A program made the position numbers and the translations under genes. A stretch of DNA of 14,331 nt, taken from Prevotella sp. UBA3675 (GTDB lineage: Bacteria; Bacteroidota; Bacteroidia; Bacteroidales; Bacteroidaceae). The notes under the pieces were generated by a model that was given only the letters and a program-made list of their open reading frames with translations, was not told the DNA's origin and ran no database searches. Location: NCBI GenBank assembly GCA_002372235.1, contig DFJI01000013.1, positions 1 to 14,331 on the forward strand, read 5' to 3'. Position 1 is the stretch's first letter. The number at the start of each line of letters is the position of its first letter. Of the stretch, positions 1-7,985 are shown in pieces.

Positions 1-1101
1 TCCATCAAGAACCGGTGCGACAGCATCGGCCAGCAGTTCTATCAGGGTGCTCGTGAGTATGTGATGTTCATGCCCGTTCCCTCACACGAGGACTCTGTCC
101 GCATGCAGCCACAGCTGGCAGCAGGTCTCGACTTCGATTCGCTCTATGCCCAGCTCAGTGGCGACGAGCGGCTGCGTGTGGTGAGAACGGCCACTCAGCA
201 GTCGGAACAGATGCTGAACGATGTGTCGATGAAGTCGGACTATGCCTATTGGGAGAACCGCGAGTTGCGCACCCATCAGATTGAGGCGCTCACCAAGCTC
301 ACGCTGGCACTGTCGTGCATCATCTTCTTCTTCATCGGGGCACCGTTGGGAGCCATTATCCGCAAGGGCGGCCTCGGCGTGCCTGTCATCGTGTCGGTGC
401 TCGTGTTCATCGTCTATTACATCTTCGAGAATTCCGGCATGCGCATGGCGAGGGAAGGCGAGTGGACGGTGTGGTTCGGCAAGTGGATCTCCTCACTCGT
501 GCTGGCGCCGTTGGCCGTGTTCTTCACTTATAAGGCCAATAAAGACTCTACCGTGTTCAGTATGGATGCCTATCGGCTGTTCTTCATGCGGGTGCTCGGG
601 CTGCGCATGAAGCGCAACATCGTGCGCAAGGAGGTGATTATCTCTGATCCCGACTATCTGCTGGATGTAAAGATGCTGGAAGGCATCAATCATGATATAG
701 AAGCCTATTCAGAAGAGCACAAGCTCTTGCGCTGGCCTTCGCCCGTCTCGGTGTTCTTCAGGCCTGGCGACGACCACGAGATTGAGCACATCAGCGAAGT
801 GCTCGAGGTGGCTATCGAGGACTTGGGCTACACGAAGGATGCGCTGATTCTGAATGAGCTGAACAACTATCCCATCCTGGCCACTCACGCCCACACCCGT
901 CCGTTCGTGCGCCGTTGGCTGAACATCATCACTGGATTGTTCCTGCCGCTGGGCATCTTCTTCTATTTCCGCATGATTCGCTTCCGAATCCGGCTCTATC
1001 GTGATTTGCGCGAAATCAAGCATACTTCCGACCGCATCATTCCTCAAGCCATCAAGCTGGGCGAACAGCAGAAGATGGCTCAGGAAGCATCAGCAATATA
1101 A
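1..1101 (+). CDS. LptF/LptG (YjgP/YjgQ) family permease, 5'-truncated by window edge
   Basis: The frame is open from base 1, so about 366 C-terminal residues are present and the true start lies upstream. A GTG at 61 is only an internal codon. Three hydrophobic segments, near window residues 101-120, 128-142 and 160-178, with the sequence GAPLGAIIRKGGLG between the first two, match the C-terminal membrane half of LptF/LptG permeases. Those proteins form the ABC transporter that extracts lipopolysaccharide from the inner membrane and passes it to LptC. After the last of these helices there is an unusual extension of roughly 180 residues. It is mostly charged and soluble, with one more hydrophobic stretch (NIITGLFLPLGIFFYF) near the end. 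It ends 17 bases before ribBA and is probably cotranscribed with it. The family assignment is confident; the choice between LptF and LptG is not. Confidence 0.8.
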   Translation, partial: SIKNRCDSIGQQFYQGAREYVMFMPVPSHEDSVRMQPQLAAGLDFDSLYAQLSGDERLRVVRTATQQSEQMLNDVSMKSDYAYWENRELRTHQIEALTKLTLALSCIIFFFIGAPLGAIIRKGGLGVPVIVSVLVFIVYYIFENSGMRMAREGEWTVWFGKWISSLVLAPLAVFFTYKANKDSTVFSMDAYRLFFMRVLGLRMKRNIVRKEVIISDPDYLLDVKMLEGINHDIEAYSEEHKLLRWPSPVSVFFRPGDDHEIEHISEVLEVAIEDLGYTKDALILNELNNYPILATHAHTRPFVRRWLNIITGLFLPLGIFFYFRMIRFRIRLYRDLREIKHTSDRIIPQAIKLGEQQKMAQEASAI

Positions 1102-1118
1102 CAGAAAAGAAACGCGAT

Positions 1119-2330
1119 ATGAAAGATTTTAGACTCAGTACCATTGACGAAGCCGTAGCCGATTTCCGTGAAGGAAAGTTTGTCATCGTGGTTGATGACG
1201 AGGACCGTGAGAACGAGGGCGACCTGATCTGCGCTGCAGAGAAGATCACGCCCGAGATGGTGAACTTCATGCTGAAATATGCACGTGGCGTGCTCTGCGC
1301 CCCCATCACCATCAGCCGTAGCGAGGAGCTCGACCTGCCGCGTCAGGTCAGTGAGAACACCTCGGTGCTTGGCACCCCTTTCACCATCACGGTCGATAAG
1401 CTTGAAGGCTGCACCACCGGCGTGTCGGCCCACGACCGTGCCGCCACCATTCGGGCACTGGCCGATCCGTCCTCCACGCCTCACACCTTTGGCCGTCCGG
1501 GCCACATCAATCCGCTCTATGCCCAGGACAATGGCGTGCTGCGCCGTTCGGGCCACACCGAGGCGGCTGTTGACCTGTGCAAGCTGGCCGGCCTCTATCC
1601 GGCAGGAGCGCTCATGGAGATCATGAACGACGACGGCACGATGGCACGCATGCCAGAGCTGCAGGTCTTCGCTGCACAGCATGCCCTGAAGGTCATCACC
1701 ATCAAGGACCTCATTGCCTATCGCCTGCAGCAGGAGTCGCTCATCGAGGTGGGGCAGGAGGTGGATATGCCCACCGAGCACGGCCACTTCCGCATCATCC
1801 CCTTCCGCCAGAAGTCTAACGGACAGGAGCACTTCGCCCTCATCAAGGGCCAGTGGCAGGAAGACGAGCCCATCCTCGTGCGCGTACATTCGTCTTGCAT
1901 GACGGGCGACATCCTCGGCTCCAAGCGCTGCGACTGTGGCGAACAGCTCCATCGTGCTATGGAGATGATAGAGCAAGAGGGCAAGGGCGTCATTGTCTAT
2001 ATGCAGCAAGAGGGTAGGGGCATCGGCCTGATGAACAAGCTGGCCGCCTATAAGCTGCAGGAGGAAGGCTACGACACCGTCGATGCCAACCTCTGTCTGG
2101 GCTTCAAGGCCGACGAGCGCGACTACGGCTGTGGCGCTCAGATGCTGCGCCACTTGGGCGTTCACAAGATGCGCCTCATGACCAACAACCCCGTGAAGCG
2201 CGTCGGACTGGAAGCCTACGGACTGCAGATTGTAGAGAACGTGCCCATCGAGGTCACACCCAACGAGTACAACCTTCGCTACCTGAAGACCAAGCAGGAC
2301 CGTATGGGCCACACCCTTCATTTGACATAG
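1119..2330 (+). CDS. ribBA: Bifunctional DHBP synthase / GTP cyclohydrolase II (RibBA)
   Basis: This fused enzyme catalyses the two entry reactions of riboflavin synthesis in the cytosol. RibB makes 3,4-dihydroxy-2-butanone 4-phosphate from ribulose 5-phosphate, and RibA opens GTP to the diaminopyrimidine. The RibB domain is about residues 5-205, with the acidic metal-binding motif DDEDRENEGD at 26-35 and HDRAATIRALADP near 105. The RibA domain is about residues 210-400, with zinc cysteines C260, C271 and C273 (SSCMTGDILGSKRCDCG), QQEGRGIGL near 296 and TNNPVKRVGL near the end. The 403-residue length is normal for RibBA. The ATG lies 17 bases after the LptF/G stop, and there is no room for an FMN riboswitch. 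A U-tract hairpin follows the stop. Confidence 0.97.
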   Translation: MKDFRLSTIDEAVADFREGKFVIVVDDEDRENEGDLICAAEKITPEMVNFMLKYARGVLCAPITISRSEELDLPRQVSENTSVLGTPFTITVDKLEGCTTGVSAHDRAATIRALADPSSTPHTFGRPGHINPLYAQDNGVLRRSGHTEAAVDLCKLAGLYPAGALMEIMNDDGTMARMPELQVFAAQHALKVITIKDLIAYRLQQESLIEVGQEVDMPTEHGHFRIIPFRQKSNGQEHFALIKGQWQEDEPILVRVHSSCMTGDILGSKRCDCGEQLHRAMEMIEQEGKGVIVYMQQEGRGIGLMNKLAAYKLQEEGYDTVDANLCLGFKADERDYGCGAQMLRHLGVHKMRLMTNNPVKRVGLEAYGLQIVENVPIEVTPNEYNLRYLKTKQDRMGHTLHLT

Positions 2331-2335
2331 GCCGA

Positions 2336-2358
2336 AGCGGCATTTTGCTGTTTTTTTT
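2336..2358 (+). terminator. Rho-independent terminator after ribBA
   Basis: Bases 2336-2342 (AGCGGCA) pair with 2346-2352 (TGCTGTT) around a 3-base loop, with two G-U pairs, and six further T bases follow. It starts six bases after the ribBA stop and separates that operon from the aminotransferase promoter. Confidence 0.65.
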
Positions 2359-2388
2359 GGCATGAGAGGAAAGAAAATGTCGCTTTCA

Positions 2389-2420
2389 TTGCGAGAAAAT
2401 GAAATAAATGATTACTTTTG
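2389..2420 (+). promoter_or_regulatory. Bacteroidetes-type promoter for the aspartate aminotransferase gene
   Basis: A -33 element TTG (2389-2391) is followed after 21 bases by TACTTTTG (2413-2420), which fits the Bacteroidetes -7 consensus TAnnTTTG. Transcription should start near 2427. This excludes the in-frame TTG at 2418 as a start codon, because it lies inside the -7 box. Confidence 0.75.
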
Positions 2421-2453
2421 CACGTTAGAAATAACAAAAAGATAAATATTCGT

Positions 2454-3656
2454 ATGTCACAATTGTCTAATCGTTTGCAGCGCCTGGCTCCGTCGGCCAC
2501 GCTGGCTATGTCGCAGAAAAGCTCTGAGATGAAGGCTCAGGGCATTGATGTGATCAACATGAGCGTGGGTGAACCCGACTTCAATACGCCAGAGCACATT
2601 AAGCAGGCTGCCAAACTGGCTATCGAGGAAAACTATTCGCGCTATTCACCCGTGCCGGGCTATCCCGACCTGCGGCAGGCCATTGCCCGCAAGCTCGAAC
2701 GCGAGAACCATCTGTCCTACACACCTGCCGAGATCATGGTCTCCAACGGTGCCAAGCAGAGCGTGTGCAATACGGTGCTGGCACTGGTCAATCCGGGCGA
2801 GGAAGTCATCATCCCCGCTCCCTACTGGGTGAGCTATCCGCAGATGGTGAAGCTGGCTGGCGGTGAGCCGGTCATTGTGGAGGCCACCTTCGAGCAGAAC
2901 TTCAAGATGACGCCTGAGCAGCTCGAGGCCGCCATCACGCCCAAGACGCGCATGATCATCCTCTGCTCGCCCAGCAATCCTACTGGCTCGGTATATAATA
3001 AAGAGGAGTTGCGCGCACTCGCGAACGTAATATTAAAGCATGAGGACTTGTTCGTGCTGGCCGATGAAATCTATGAGCACATCAATTATGTGGGCCATCA
3101 CGAGTCCATCGCCCAGTTCCCCGGCATGAAGGAGCGCGCCATCATCGTCAACGGCGTGTCGAAGGCTTACGCCATGACGGGCTGGCGCATTGGCTATATT
3201 GCCGCTCCCGAGTGGATTGTGAAAGGCTGCAACAAGCTGCAGGGACAATATACGAGCGGCCCCTGCTCCGTGAGCCAGAAGGCGGCTGAGTTCGCCTATA
3301 CCCAGAGCCAGGAGTGTGTCGAGGAGATGCGCAAGGCTTTCGAGCGCCGTCGCGACCTCATCGTTGACTTGGCCCGCCAGATTCCCGGATTAGAGGTGAA
3401 CGTCCCTGAAGGCGCGTTCTATCTCTTTCCCAAGTGCTCATCGTTCTATGGCTGCAAGGTCAGTGGTTCAGACCGCATCGTCAACAACAGTACCGATCTG
3501 GCCATGTACCTGCTCGAAGAGGCACATGTGGCCACGGTGGGAGGCGATGCCTTTGGCGATCCAGACTGCTTCCGCATGAGCTATGCCACGAGCGATGACA
3601 ACATTCGGGAAGCGATGCGGCGCATTGGCGGCGCACTGGCCAAACTGAAAAAATAA
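2454..3656 (+). CDS. aspC: Pyridoxal phosphate-dependent aspartate aminotransferase (class I)
   Basis: A 400-residue fold-type I aminotransferase that should interconvert aspartate and 2-oxoglutarate with oxaloacetate and glutamate in the cytosol. Visible hallmarks are SPSNPTGSVY (172-181, cofactor and substrate binding), ADEIYEHI (203-210, with D204 contacting the pyridine nitrogen and Y207 its O3'), and SKAYAMTGWRIGY (236-248) with K237 as the Schiff-base lysine. The arginine in CFRMSYATS near the C-terminus should bind the substrate carboxylate. The ATG at 2454 was chosen because the longer frame begins at a TTG inside the promoter. Bacteroidetes enzymes of this subgroup can also act on related amino acids or prephenate, so the exact substrate is less certain than the reaction class. 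Confidence 0.92.
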   Translation: MSQLSNRLQRLAPSATLAMSQKSSEMKAQGIDVINMSVGEPDFNTPEHIKQAAKLAIEENYSRYSPVPGYPDLRQAIARKLERENHLSYTPAEIMVSNGAKQSVCNTVLALVNPGEEVIIPAPYWVSYPQMVKLAGGEPVIVEATFEQNFKMTPEQLEAAITPKTRMIILCSPSNPTGSVYNKEELRALANVILKHEDLFVLADEIYEHINYVGHHESIAQFPGMKERAIIVNGVSKAYAMTGWRIGYIAAPEWIVKGCNKLQGQYTSGPCSVSQKAAEFAYTQSQECVEEMRKAFERRRDLIVDLARQIPGLEVNVPEGAFYLFPKCSSFYGCKVSGSDRIVNNSTDLAMYLLEEAHVATVGGDAFGDPDCFRMSYATSDDNIREAMRRIGGALAKLKK

Positions 3657-3683
3657 GTTGTATTGCGAGTTAAAAGTGGTTAA

Positions 3684-3718
3684 TTGAATCGCAAGTCCGC
3701 ATTATTTTGCTATCTTTG
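3684..3718 (+). promoter_or_regulatory. Promoter and AT-rich leader of the exbB-tonB operon
   Basis: TATCTTTG at 3711-3718 is a perfect -7 element (TAnnTTTG). The nearest upstream TTG is at 3684-3686, giving a 24-base spacer, slightly long. Transcription would start near 3725, leaving an untranslated leader of about 115 bases. Its last 60 bases are almost pure A/T, which fits the unstructured, A-rich translation initiation regions favoured in Bacteroidetes. Confidence 0.65.
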
Positions 3719-3839
3719 CGCGTGATTCGGGCTAATTGTGGGCTTATCATCCCCCGATTTTTCGTGCTAACCTATCGAATAAAATTTAAATTTATAACTT
3801 TAATTTATTTATAACCAAAAAACAAAACAATTTAAAATT

Positions 3840-4670
3840 ATGGCAACAACAACAAAGGCTGCAGCCCCAGCTAAAAAGAATTCGGGCTTTACAGGAGTGA
3901 AGGATGCTTGGATTATCCTCGTCGTCTGCGCTATCGCTGGTTACAGTGTTTGGTACTTCGTGATGGGTAATCCCGACAACTTCGTTGGCGGCGACCGTAG
4001 CGGACACCCCGCAAACCTGCTCGGCACCGTGTATAAGGGCGGTTTCGTGGTAGGTCTGATCCTCACCCTTCTGTTCACCGTAATCTGCCTCGGTTTCGAG
4101 CGCTTCCTCGCTATCAAGAATGCTTCTGGCAAGATGAATCTGGCCAAGTTCACTATTCAGGTGAAGGACGCCATCAAGAACCAGAAGTTCGATGAGGCTC
4201 GTTCTCTTTGCAACAAGATGCAGGGTTCTGTAGCCAACGTGGTGCTCGCTTCTATCAACATGTATCAGACGGTTGAGAAGGACGATACCTTGAAGAAGGC
4301 CGCTAAGATTGCTAAGATTCAGCAGGCTCACGAAGAGGCCATCCAGCTGGAGATGCCTACTCTGCAGATGAACATGCCTATGGTTGCAACCATCGTATCT
4401 CTCGGTACCCTGACCGCTCTGTTCGGTACGGTGCTCGGTATGATCGGATCGTTCCAGGCTCTGTCTGCTGGTGGTGGTGCCGACTCTATGGCTCTGTCTG
4501 CCGGTATTTCTGAGGCCCTTGTGAACACTGCTTCAGGTATTTTGACCTCTTGGGTGGCTACCGTTGTTTACAACTTCTTCTCTAACAAGATCGATAAGCT
4601 GACTTACGCTCTCGATGAGATTGGTTTCACTATCGCTGCTACATACGATTCTAACCACAACGAGGCTTAA
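3840..4670 (+). CDS. exbB: ExbB/TolQ/MotA-family proton channel subunit
   Basis: A 276-residue inner-membrane protein that should assemble with ExbD into the proton channel energising TonB. A short polar N-terminus precedes a membrane helix (about residues 23-43). A second helix (66-87) leads to the ERFLAI motif typical of the family. A long cytoplasmic segment (about 90-180) is followed by two C-terminal helices, one containing GTLTALFGTVLGMIGSF (near 193-209), the signature pore helix, and one around 230-250. It is the first gene of the operon and has a perfect TAnnTTTG promoter upstream. ExbB is preferred over TolQ because tonB lies in the same operon and no tolA, tolB or pal is present. 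Confidence 0.93.
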   Translation: MATTTKAAAPAKKNSGFTGVKDAWIILVVCAIAGYSVWYFVMGNPDNFVGGDRSGHPANLLGTVYKGGFVVGLILTLLFTVICLGFERFLAIKNASGKMNLAKFTIQVKDAIKNQKFDEARSLCNKMQGSVANVVLASINMYQTVEKDDTLKKAAKIAKIQQAHEEAIQLEMPTLQMNMPMVATIVSLGTLTALFGTVLGMIGSFQALSAGGGADSMALSAGISEALVNTASGILTSWVATVVYNFFSNKIDKLTYALDEIGFTIAATYDSNHNEA

Positions 4671-4713
4671 TCGTTTTTACCTTATTAATTAATTACGCTT
4701 AAAGAGTTAATCA

Positions 4714-5334
4714 ATGGGTAAAATTCAAATTAAGAAGAAAGACATCTGGATCGACATGACGCCTATGTCGGACGTGATGACGCTGCTTCTGTGCTTCTTC
4801 ATGTTGACTTCAACATTCTTGACGCCAGAACCAGTAAAAGTCAACACGCCTGGCTCCGTGTCGCAGGTCAAGGTGCCCGAGAATGATGTGCTCAACATTC
4901 TCGTGTCACCACAGGGCAACATCTACGTGGGCTCTGAGAACCGCAACACGATGAACGACATGCTCGATGAGGTGACCAGCAAGTTTGGCATCAGCCTCAC
5001 TGGCGCTCAGCTCAAGAACTTCAAGGAAGATGCCATGATCGGTGCTCCCTTAGAGGTTCTGCCCGCTTATCTCAGCCTTGAGAAGGAGAAGATGGGCGAG
5101 GAGATCCAGAAGTTGAGCATTCCCCTTGATAGTATCAACGGGGGAATGAGTGAGTTCCAGGAATGGGTGAAGGCAGCTCGTGAGTCTAACCCCGACCTTC
5201 GTCTGGCCATCAAGTGCGATGCCAACACATCGTATGCCGTGGTGAAGAAGATGATGTCGGAGCTTCAGGACATGAACGAGAACCGCTATCAGCTCATCAC
5301 AAATCTTGACACCAAAAAATTAGCGGAGGAATAA
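4714..5334 (+). CDS. exbD: ExbD/TolR-family protein, first of two
   Basis: A 206-residue single-pass inner-membrane protein. The positively charged N-terminus is followed by IDMTPMSDVMTLLLCFFML (about 13-31), the ExbD membrane helix; D20 corresponds to the conserved proton-carrying aspartate. The periplasmic part (about 40-206) is longer than the roughly 140-residue E. coli ExbD, and its ending (LRLAIKCDANTSYAVVKKMM) resembles the usual ExbD periplasmic fold. It follows exbB by 43 bases, and the second exbD begins four bases after its stop, so translation is probably coupled. Having two unlike ExbD subunits is common in Bacteroidetes; whether they form a mixed dimer cannot be read from sequence. 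Confidence 0.9.
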   Translation: MGKIQIKKKDIWIDMTPMSDVMTLLLCFFMLTSTFLTPEPVKVNTPGSVSQVKVPENDVLNILVSPQGNIYVGSENRNTMNDMLDEVTSKFGISLTGAQLKNFKEDAMIGAPLEVLPAYLSLEKEKMGEEIQKLSIPLDSINGGMSEFQEWVKAARESNPDLRLAIKCDANTSYAVVKKMMSELQDMNENRYQLITNLDTKKLAEE

Positions 5335-5338
5335 GAGT

Positions 5339-6022
5339 ATGGCAAAAAAAGGTGGTTCTAAGCAGAAAAAAATGGATACCCGCGTGAACTTCACGCCGAT
5401 GGTGGACATGATGATGCTTCTGATTACGTTCTTCATGCTCTGTACCACGCTGAGCAAGCCGCAGGCTATGCAGCTCACGATGCCGAGCAATGATGAGAAT
5501 ATGACCAAGGAAGACAAGTCGGTGACGAAGGCTTCGTACACCATCACACTCTATCTTGGTGGTGAGGATAAGTTGTACTATGTTGAAGGTCTGCCCGAAT
5601 ACGAGAATCCTGAGTGTCTCAAGGAGACCACTTGGGGCAAGGACGGCGTTCGCAAGCTGCTGATTGAACACGTCACCGAGGACGGCTTCTCGCCTGTTGC
5701 CCGTGTGATGATGGCCAAGAAGAAGCTCGACGAGAAAAAGGCGCAGATGGGCGACAAAATGTCATCGGAAGACTACGAGAAGCTGCTCTCTGACATACGT
5801 AACGGTAAATCAGACGAATTCATTGCTGAGTTCGGCGAAAAGGGCATGCAGACGCTGACCGTTATTATCAAGCCGCTGGATGTCGCTACCTATAACAACA
5901 TGGTGCAGGCTCTTGACGAGATGTTGATTTGCAGTATTGGTAAGTATGTCATCGACAAGGTCAATGAGGATGACGAGAAATTGCTCACCCTCAAAGGCAT
6001 CAAATTCTCGAATGACAAATAA
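5339..6022 (+). CDS. exbD: ExbD/TolR-family protein, second of two
   Basis: A 227-residue paralogue of the preceding protein. Its basic N-terminus (MAKKGGSKQKK) leads to VNFTPMVDMMMLLITFFML (16-34), with D23 as the likely proton carrier. The periplasmic domain carries an inserted charged, lysine/glutamate-rich stretch (around 120-160) before the C-terminal ExbD-like segment (TVIIKPLDVATYNNMVQALDEM). The two ExbD proteins differ greatly outside the membrane helix, so this is not a recent duplication. It starts four bases after the first exbD and ends 17 bases before tonB. Its natural partners are the adjacent ExbB and TonB. Confidence 0.9.
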   Translation: MAKKGGSKQKKMDTRVNFTPMVDMMMLLITFFMLCTTLSKPQAMQLTMPSNDENMTKEDKSVTKASYTITLYLGGEDKLYYVEGLPEYENPECLKETTWGKDGVRKLLIEHVTEDGFSPVARVMMAKKKLDEKKAQMGDKMSSEDYEKLLSDIRNGKSDEFIAEFGEKGMQTLTVIIKPLDVATYNNMVQALDEMLICSIGKYVIDKVNEDDEKLLTLKGIKFSNDK

Positions 6023-6039
6023 AAGAAAGGTATAGAACT

Positions 6040-6873
6040 ATGTCAAATATCGATCTTATTAATGATGGCTGGGTAGATATTGTCTTTGAAGGCAAGAACC
6101 AGACCTATGGTGCTTATCAACTACGCAAAGAGACAGGCAAGCGCAATGTTTACTCCATACTCATGATGCTGGCTATCGGTGTAATCATAGCCGTCATCGT
6201 AGCTGTGAAGGGCGTTGTGGAGAATGCGATGAAACAGGATGTGGCTATCGAGACCGATGTGGAGCTGTCAAAGCTGGCACAGAAGAAAGAGGCCAAGGTT
6301 GAGCGCAAGGAGCCTGTCAAGGTTGAGGTAGAGCAGAAAGTTGTTGAAAAGGTGAAGAGCTCTGTGAAGTTCACTGCTCCTGAGATTAAGAAAGACGATG
6401 AGGTGAAGCCTGAGGACGAAATCAAGTCGCAGGACGATCTGGCCAAGACCAACACCGCCATCGGTACCTTCGATGTGAAGGGTAACGATGAAGAGGCTGG
6501 TGAGGTGCTCAAGGCCAAGGAAGTCATTGCCGACGAGAAGCCGAAGGAAGAAGAGACCAAGGTCTTCGACGTCGTGGAGCAGATGCCTGAATTCCCCGGT
6601 GGCCAGGCTGCCCTCTTGAAGTGGATTGGCGATAACATCAAGTATCCCGCTATCGCTGAGGAGAACGGCATTCAGGGCCGTGTGGTATGTACCTTCGTCG
6701 TCGAGCGCGACGGTTCAGTGACCGACGTGCAGGTGGCTCGTTCCATCGACCCCTCACTCGACAAGGAGGCTATCCGCGTGCTGAAGAAGATGCCTAAGTG
6801 GATTCCCGGTAAGCAGAACGGTTCGGCTGTACGTGTGAAGTACACCGTGCCTGTAACCTTCAGACTGCAGTAA
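6040..6873 (+). CDS. tonB: TonB energy-transducing protein
   Basis: A 277-residue protein linking the ExbB-ExbD motor to outer-membrane TonB-dependent transporters. The N-terminal cytoplasmic segment carries GKNQTYGAYQLRK (19-31), typical of Bacteroidetes TonB proteins, followed by a membrane helix (about 40-58). The periplasmic spacer (60-180) is rich in Lys, Glu and Val instead of the Pro repeats of E. coli TonB. The C-terminal domain begins with EQMPEFPGG (about residue 183). It continues through KYPAIAEENGIQGRV and ends with VPVTFRLQ, the complete TonB_C fold. Its position after exbB-exbD-exbD supports the assignment. Confidence 0.95.
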   Translation: MSNIDLINDGWVDIVFEGKNQTYGAYQLRKETGKRNVYSILMMLAIGVIIAVIVAVKGVVENAMKQDVAIETDVELSKLAQKKEAKVERKEPVKVEVEQKVVEKVKSSVKFTAPEIKKDDEVKPEDEIKSQDDLAKTNTAIGTFDVKGNDEEAGEVLKAKEVIADEKPKEEETKVFDVVEQMPEFPGGQAALLKWIGDNIKYPAIAEENGIQGRVVCTFVVERDGSVTDVQVARSIDPSLDKEAIRVLKKMPKWIPGKQNGSAVRVKYTVPVTFRLQ

Positions 6874-6882
6874 ACTTAAAGT

Positions 6883-7857
6883 ATGAAAAGAACTCAATTC
6901 AACGTCATAGTTGGATTAACACTCTCTTTAGGCTTGTTTCTCGCTTCTTGCGAGAACAAGCCTAAAACCGTTAACTATGACTATGAGGCCGCAGCATCGT
7001 TCTTTGCGGCTGACGAGAGCTTCCATCCCATCTTGGATGAGGAACTCGAAATCTTTATCAATGTGTTCAACCGCAACCTGCCGAAGAAGGACACGCTGAA
7101 GGCACGCTACATGAGTGAGCAGGATGCTGTTGAGATGCTCATGAAGAACGAGACGTGGCTGGCGTTCACTACGCGCCGTCTGACCGACAAGGAGCGCAAG
7201 AACCTGCAAGACCGCTCGTTCATACCCCGTGAGATGGCCATTGCCTACGACGGACTGGCCCTTATCACCAATCAGCAGAACCCCGATTCCTGCATCACCA
7301 TCAAGGACTTCAAGCGCATCTTGCGTGGCGAGGTCACCAAGTGGAGCGACATCTATCCGGGATCGAAGATGGGCGACATCGACGTGGTGTTCGACAATCC
7401 GCTGTCCAGCACCGTCCGCTTCTGTGTCGATTCCATTCTCGGTGGCGAGCAGATCAGCACCCATTCCAATATCGGTGCCGTGCTGAAGAGCAGCGAGGTG
7501 GTCGATTATGTGGAGCGCACGCCCAATGCCATTGGCATCATCGGGTCGAACTGGCTCAACGACAAGCGCGACACTACCAACATCACGTTCCGTCGCAACA
7601 TTCAGGTCATGTATGTCTCGCGCCTCGATTCGGCCAATGTGCACAATGCCTATCAGCCCTATCAGGGCTATCTCTATAACGGCAACTACCCCTTGGTGCG
7701 CACCATCTATGCCCTCGTCAACGAGCCGCGCACGGGGGCTCCCACGCGCTTTGCCAACTTCTGCCGTTTGCCGCAGGGACAGACCGTCATCTTCCGTGCA
7801 GCCCTCCTGCCTGTGACGGCCAACCTCAATGTGCGACAGGTAAATATTGTTAAATAG
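6883..7857 (+). CDS. PstS-like substrate-binding lipoprotein
   Basis: A 324-residue periplasmic binding protein of the PBP-like (phosphate-binding) superfamily. The N-terminus is a lipoprotein signal with the lipobox LASC, so C23 would be lipidated. Recognisable elements are YDGLALITN, TIKDFKRILRGEVTKWSDIYPG (a typical PstS segment, about 136-157) and TPNAIGIIGSNW. No pstC, pstA or pstB follows, and the gene begins nine bases after tonB, so it is cotranscribed with the Ton system rather than with an ABC transporter. It may therefore serve a TonB-linked role rather than classical phosphate import; that is inference. Phosphate specificity cannot be shown from the sequence. Confidence 0.85.
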   Translation: MKRTQFNVIVGLTLSLGLFLASCENKPKTVNYDYEAAASFFAADESFHPILDEELEIFINVFNRNLPKKDTLKARYMSEQDAVEMLMKNETWLAFTTRRLTDKERKNLQDRSFIPREMAIAYDGLALITNQQNPDSCITIKDFKRILRGEVTKWSDIYPGSKMGDIDVVFDNPLSSTVRFCVDSILGGEQISTHSNIGAVLKSSEVVDYVERTPNAIGIIGSNWLNDKRDTTNITFRRNIQVMYVSRLDSANVHNAYQPYQGYLYNGNYPLVRTIYALVNEPRTGAPTRFANFCRLPQGQTVIFRAALLPVTANLNVRQVNIVK

Positions 7858-7985
7858 CATTGACGTTCTCGCTGATTGTTCATCTAAACATCAGAGACCA
7901 TTCAGAGCCTTTCAGCACAACATTTGAACAGAATCTTCGTTTAATAACAGATATTGTCTAACTCAACAGAAAACTATTTACGGTT

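Noticed and set aside
1080..2363. 427-codon open frame on the minus strand opposite ribBA
   Set aside because: It mirrors the codon structure of ribBA, has no recognisable motifs, and ribBA is certain. It is a shadow frame.
2418..2453. Extended aminotransferase start at TTG 2418
   Set aside because: The TTG is part of the TACTTTTG promoter box, so it lies upstream of the predicted transcript start; the ATG at 2454 fits the family length.
6928..7860. 310-codon open frame on the minus strand opposite the PstS-like gene
   Set aside because: Shadow of the lipoprotein gene; no signal, motif or promoter supports it.
7858..7985. Separate promoter for the TPR gene in the 128-base gap
   Set aside because: The best match, AACATTTG, lacks the first T of TAnnTTTG and has no properly spaced TTG, so I did not annotate it.
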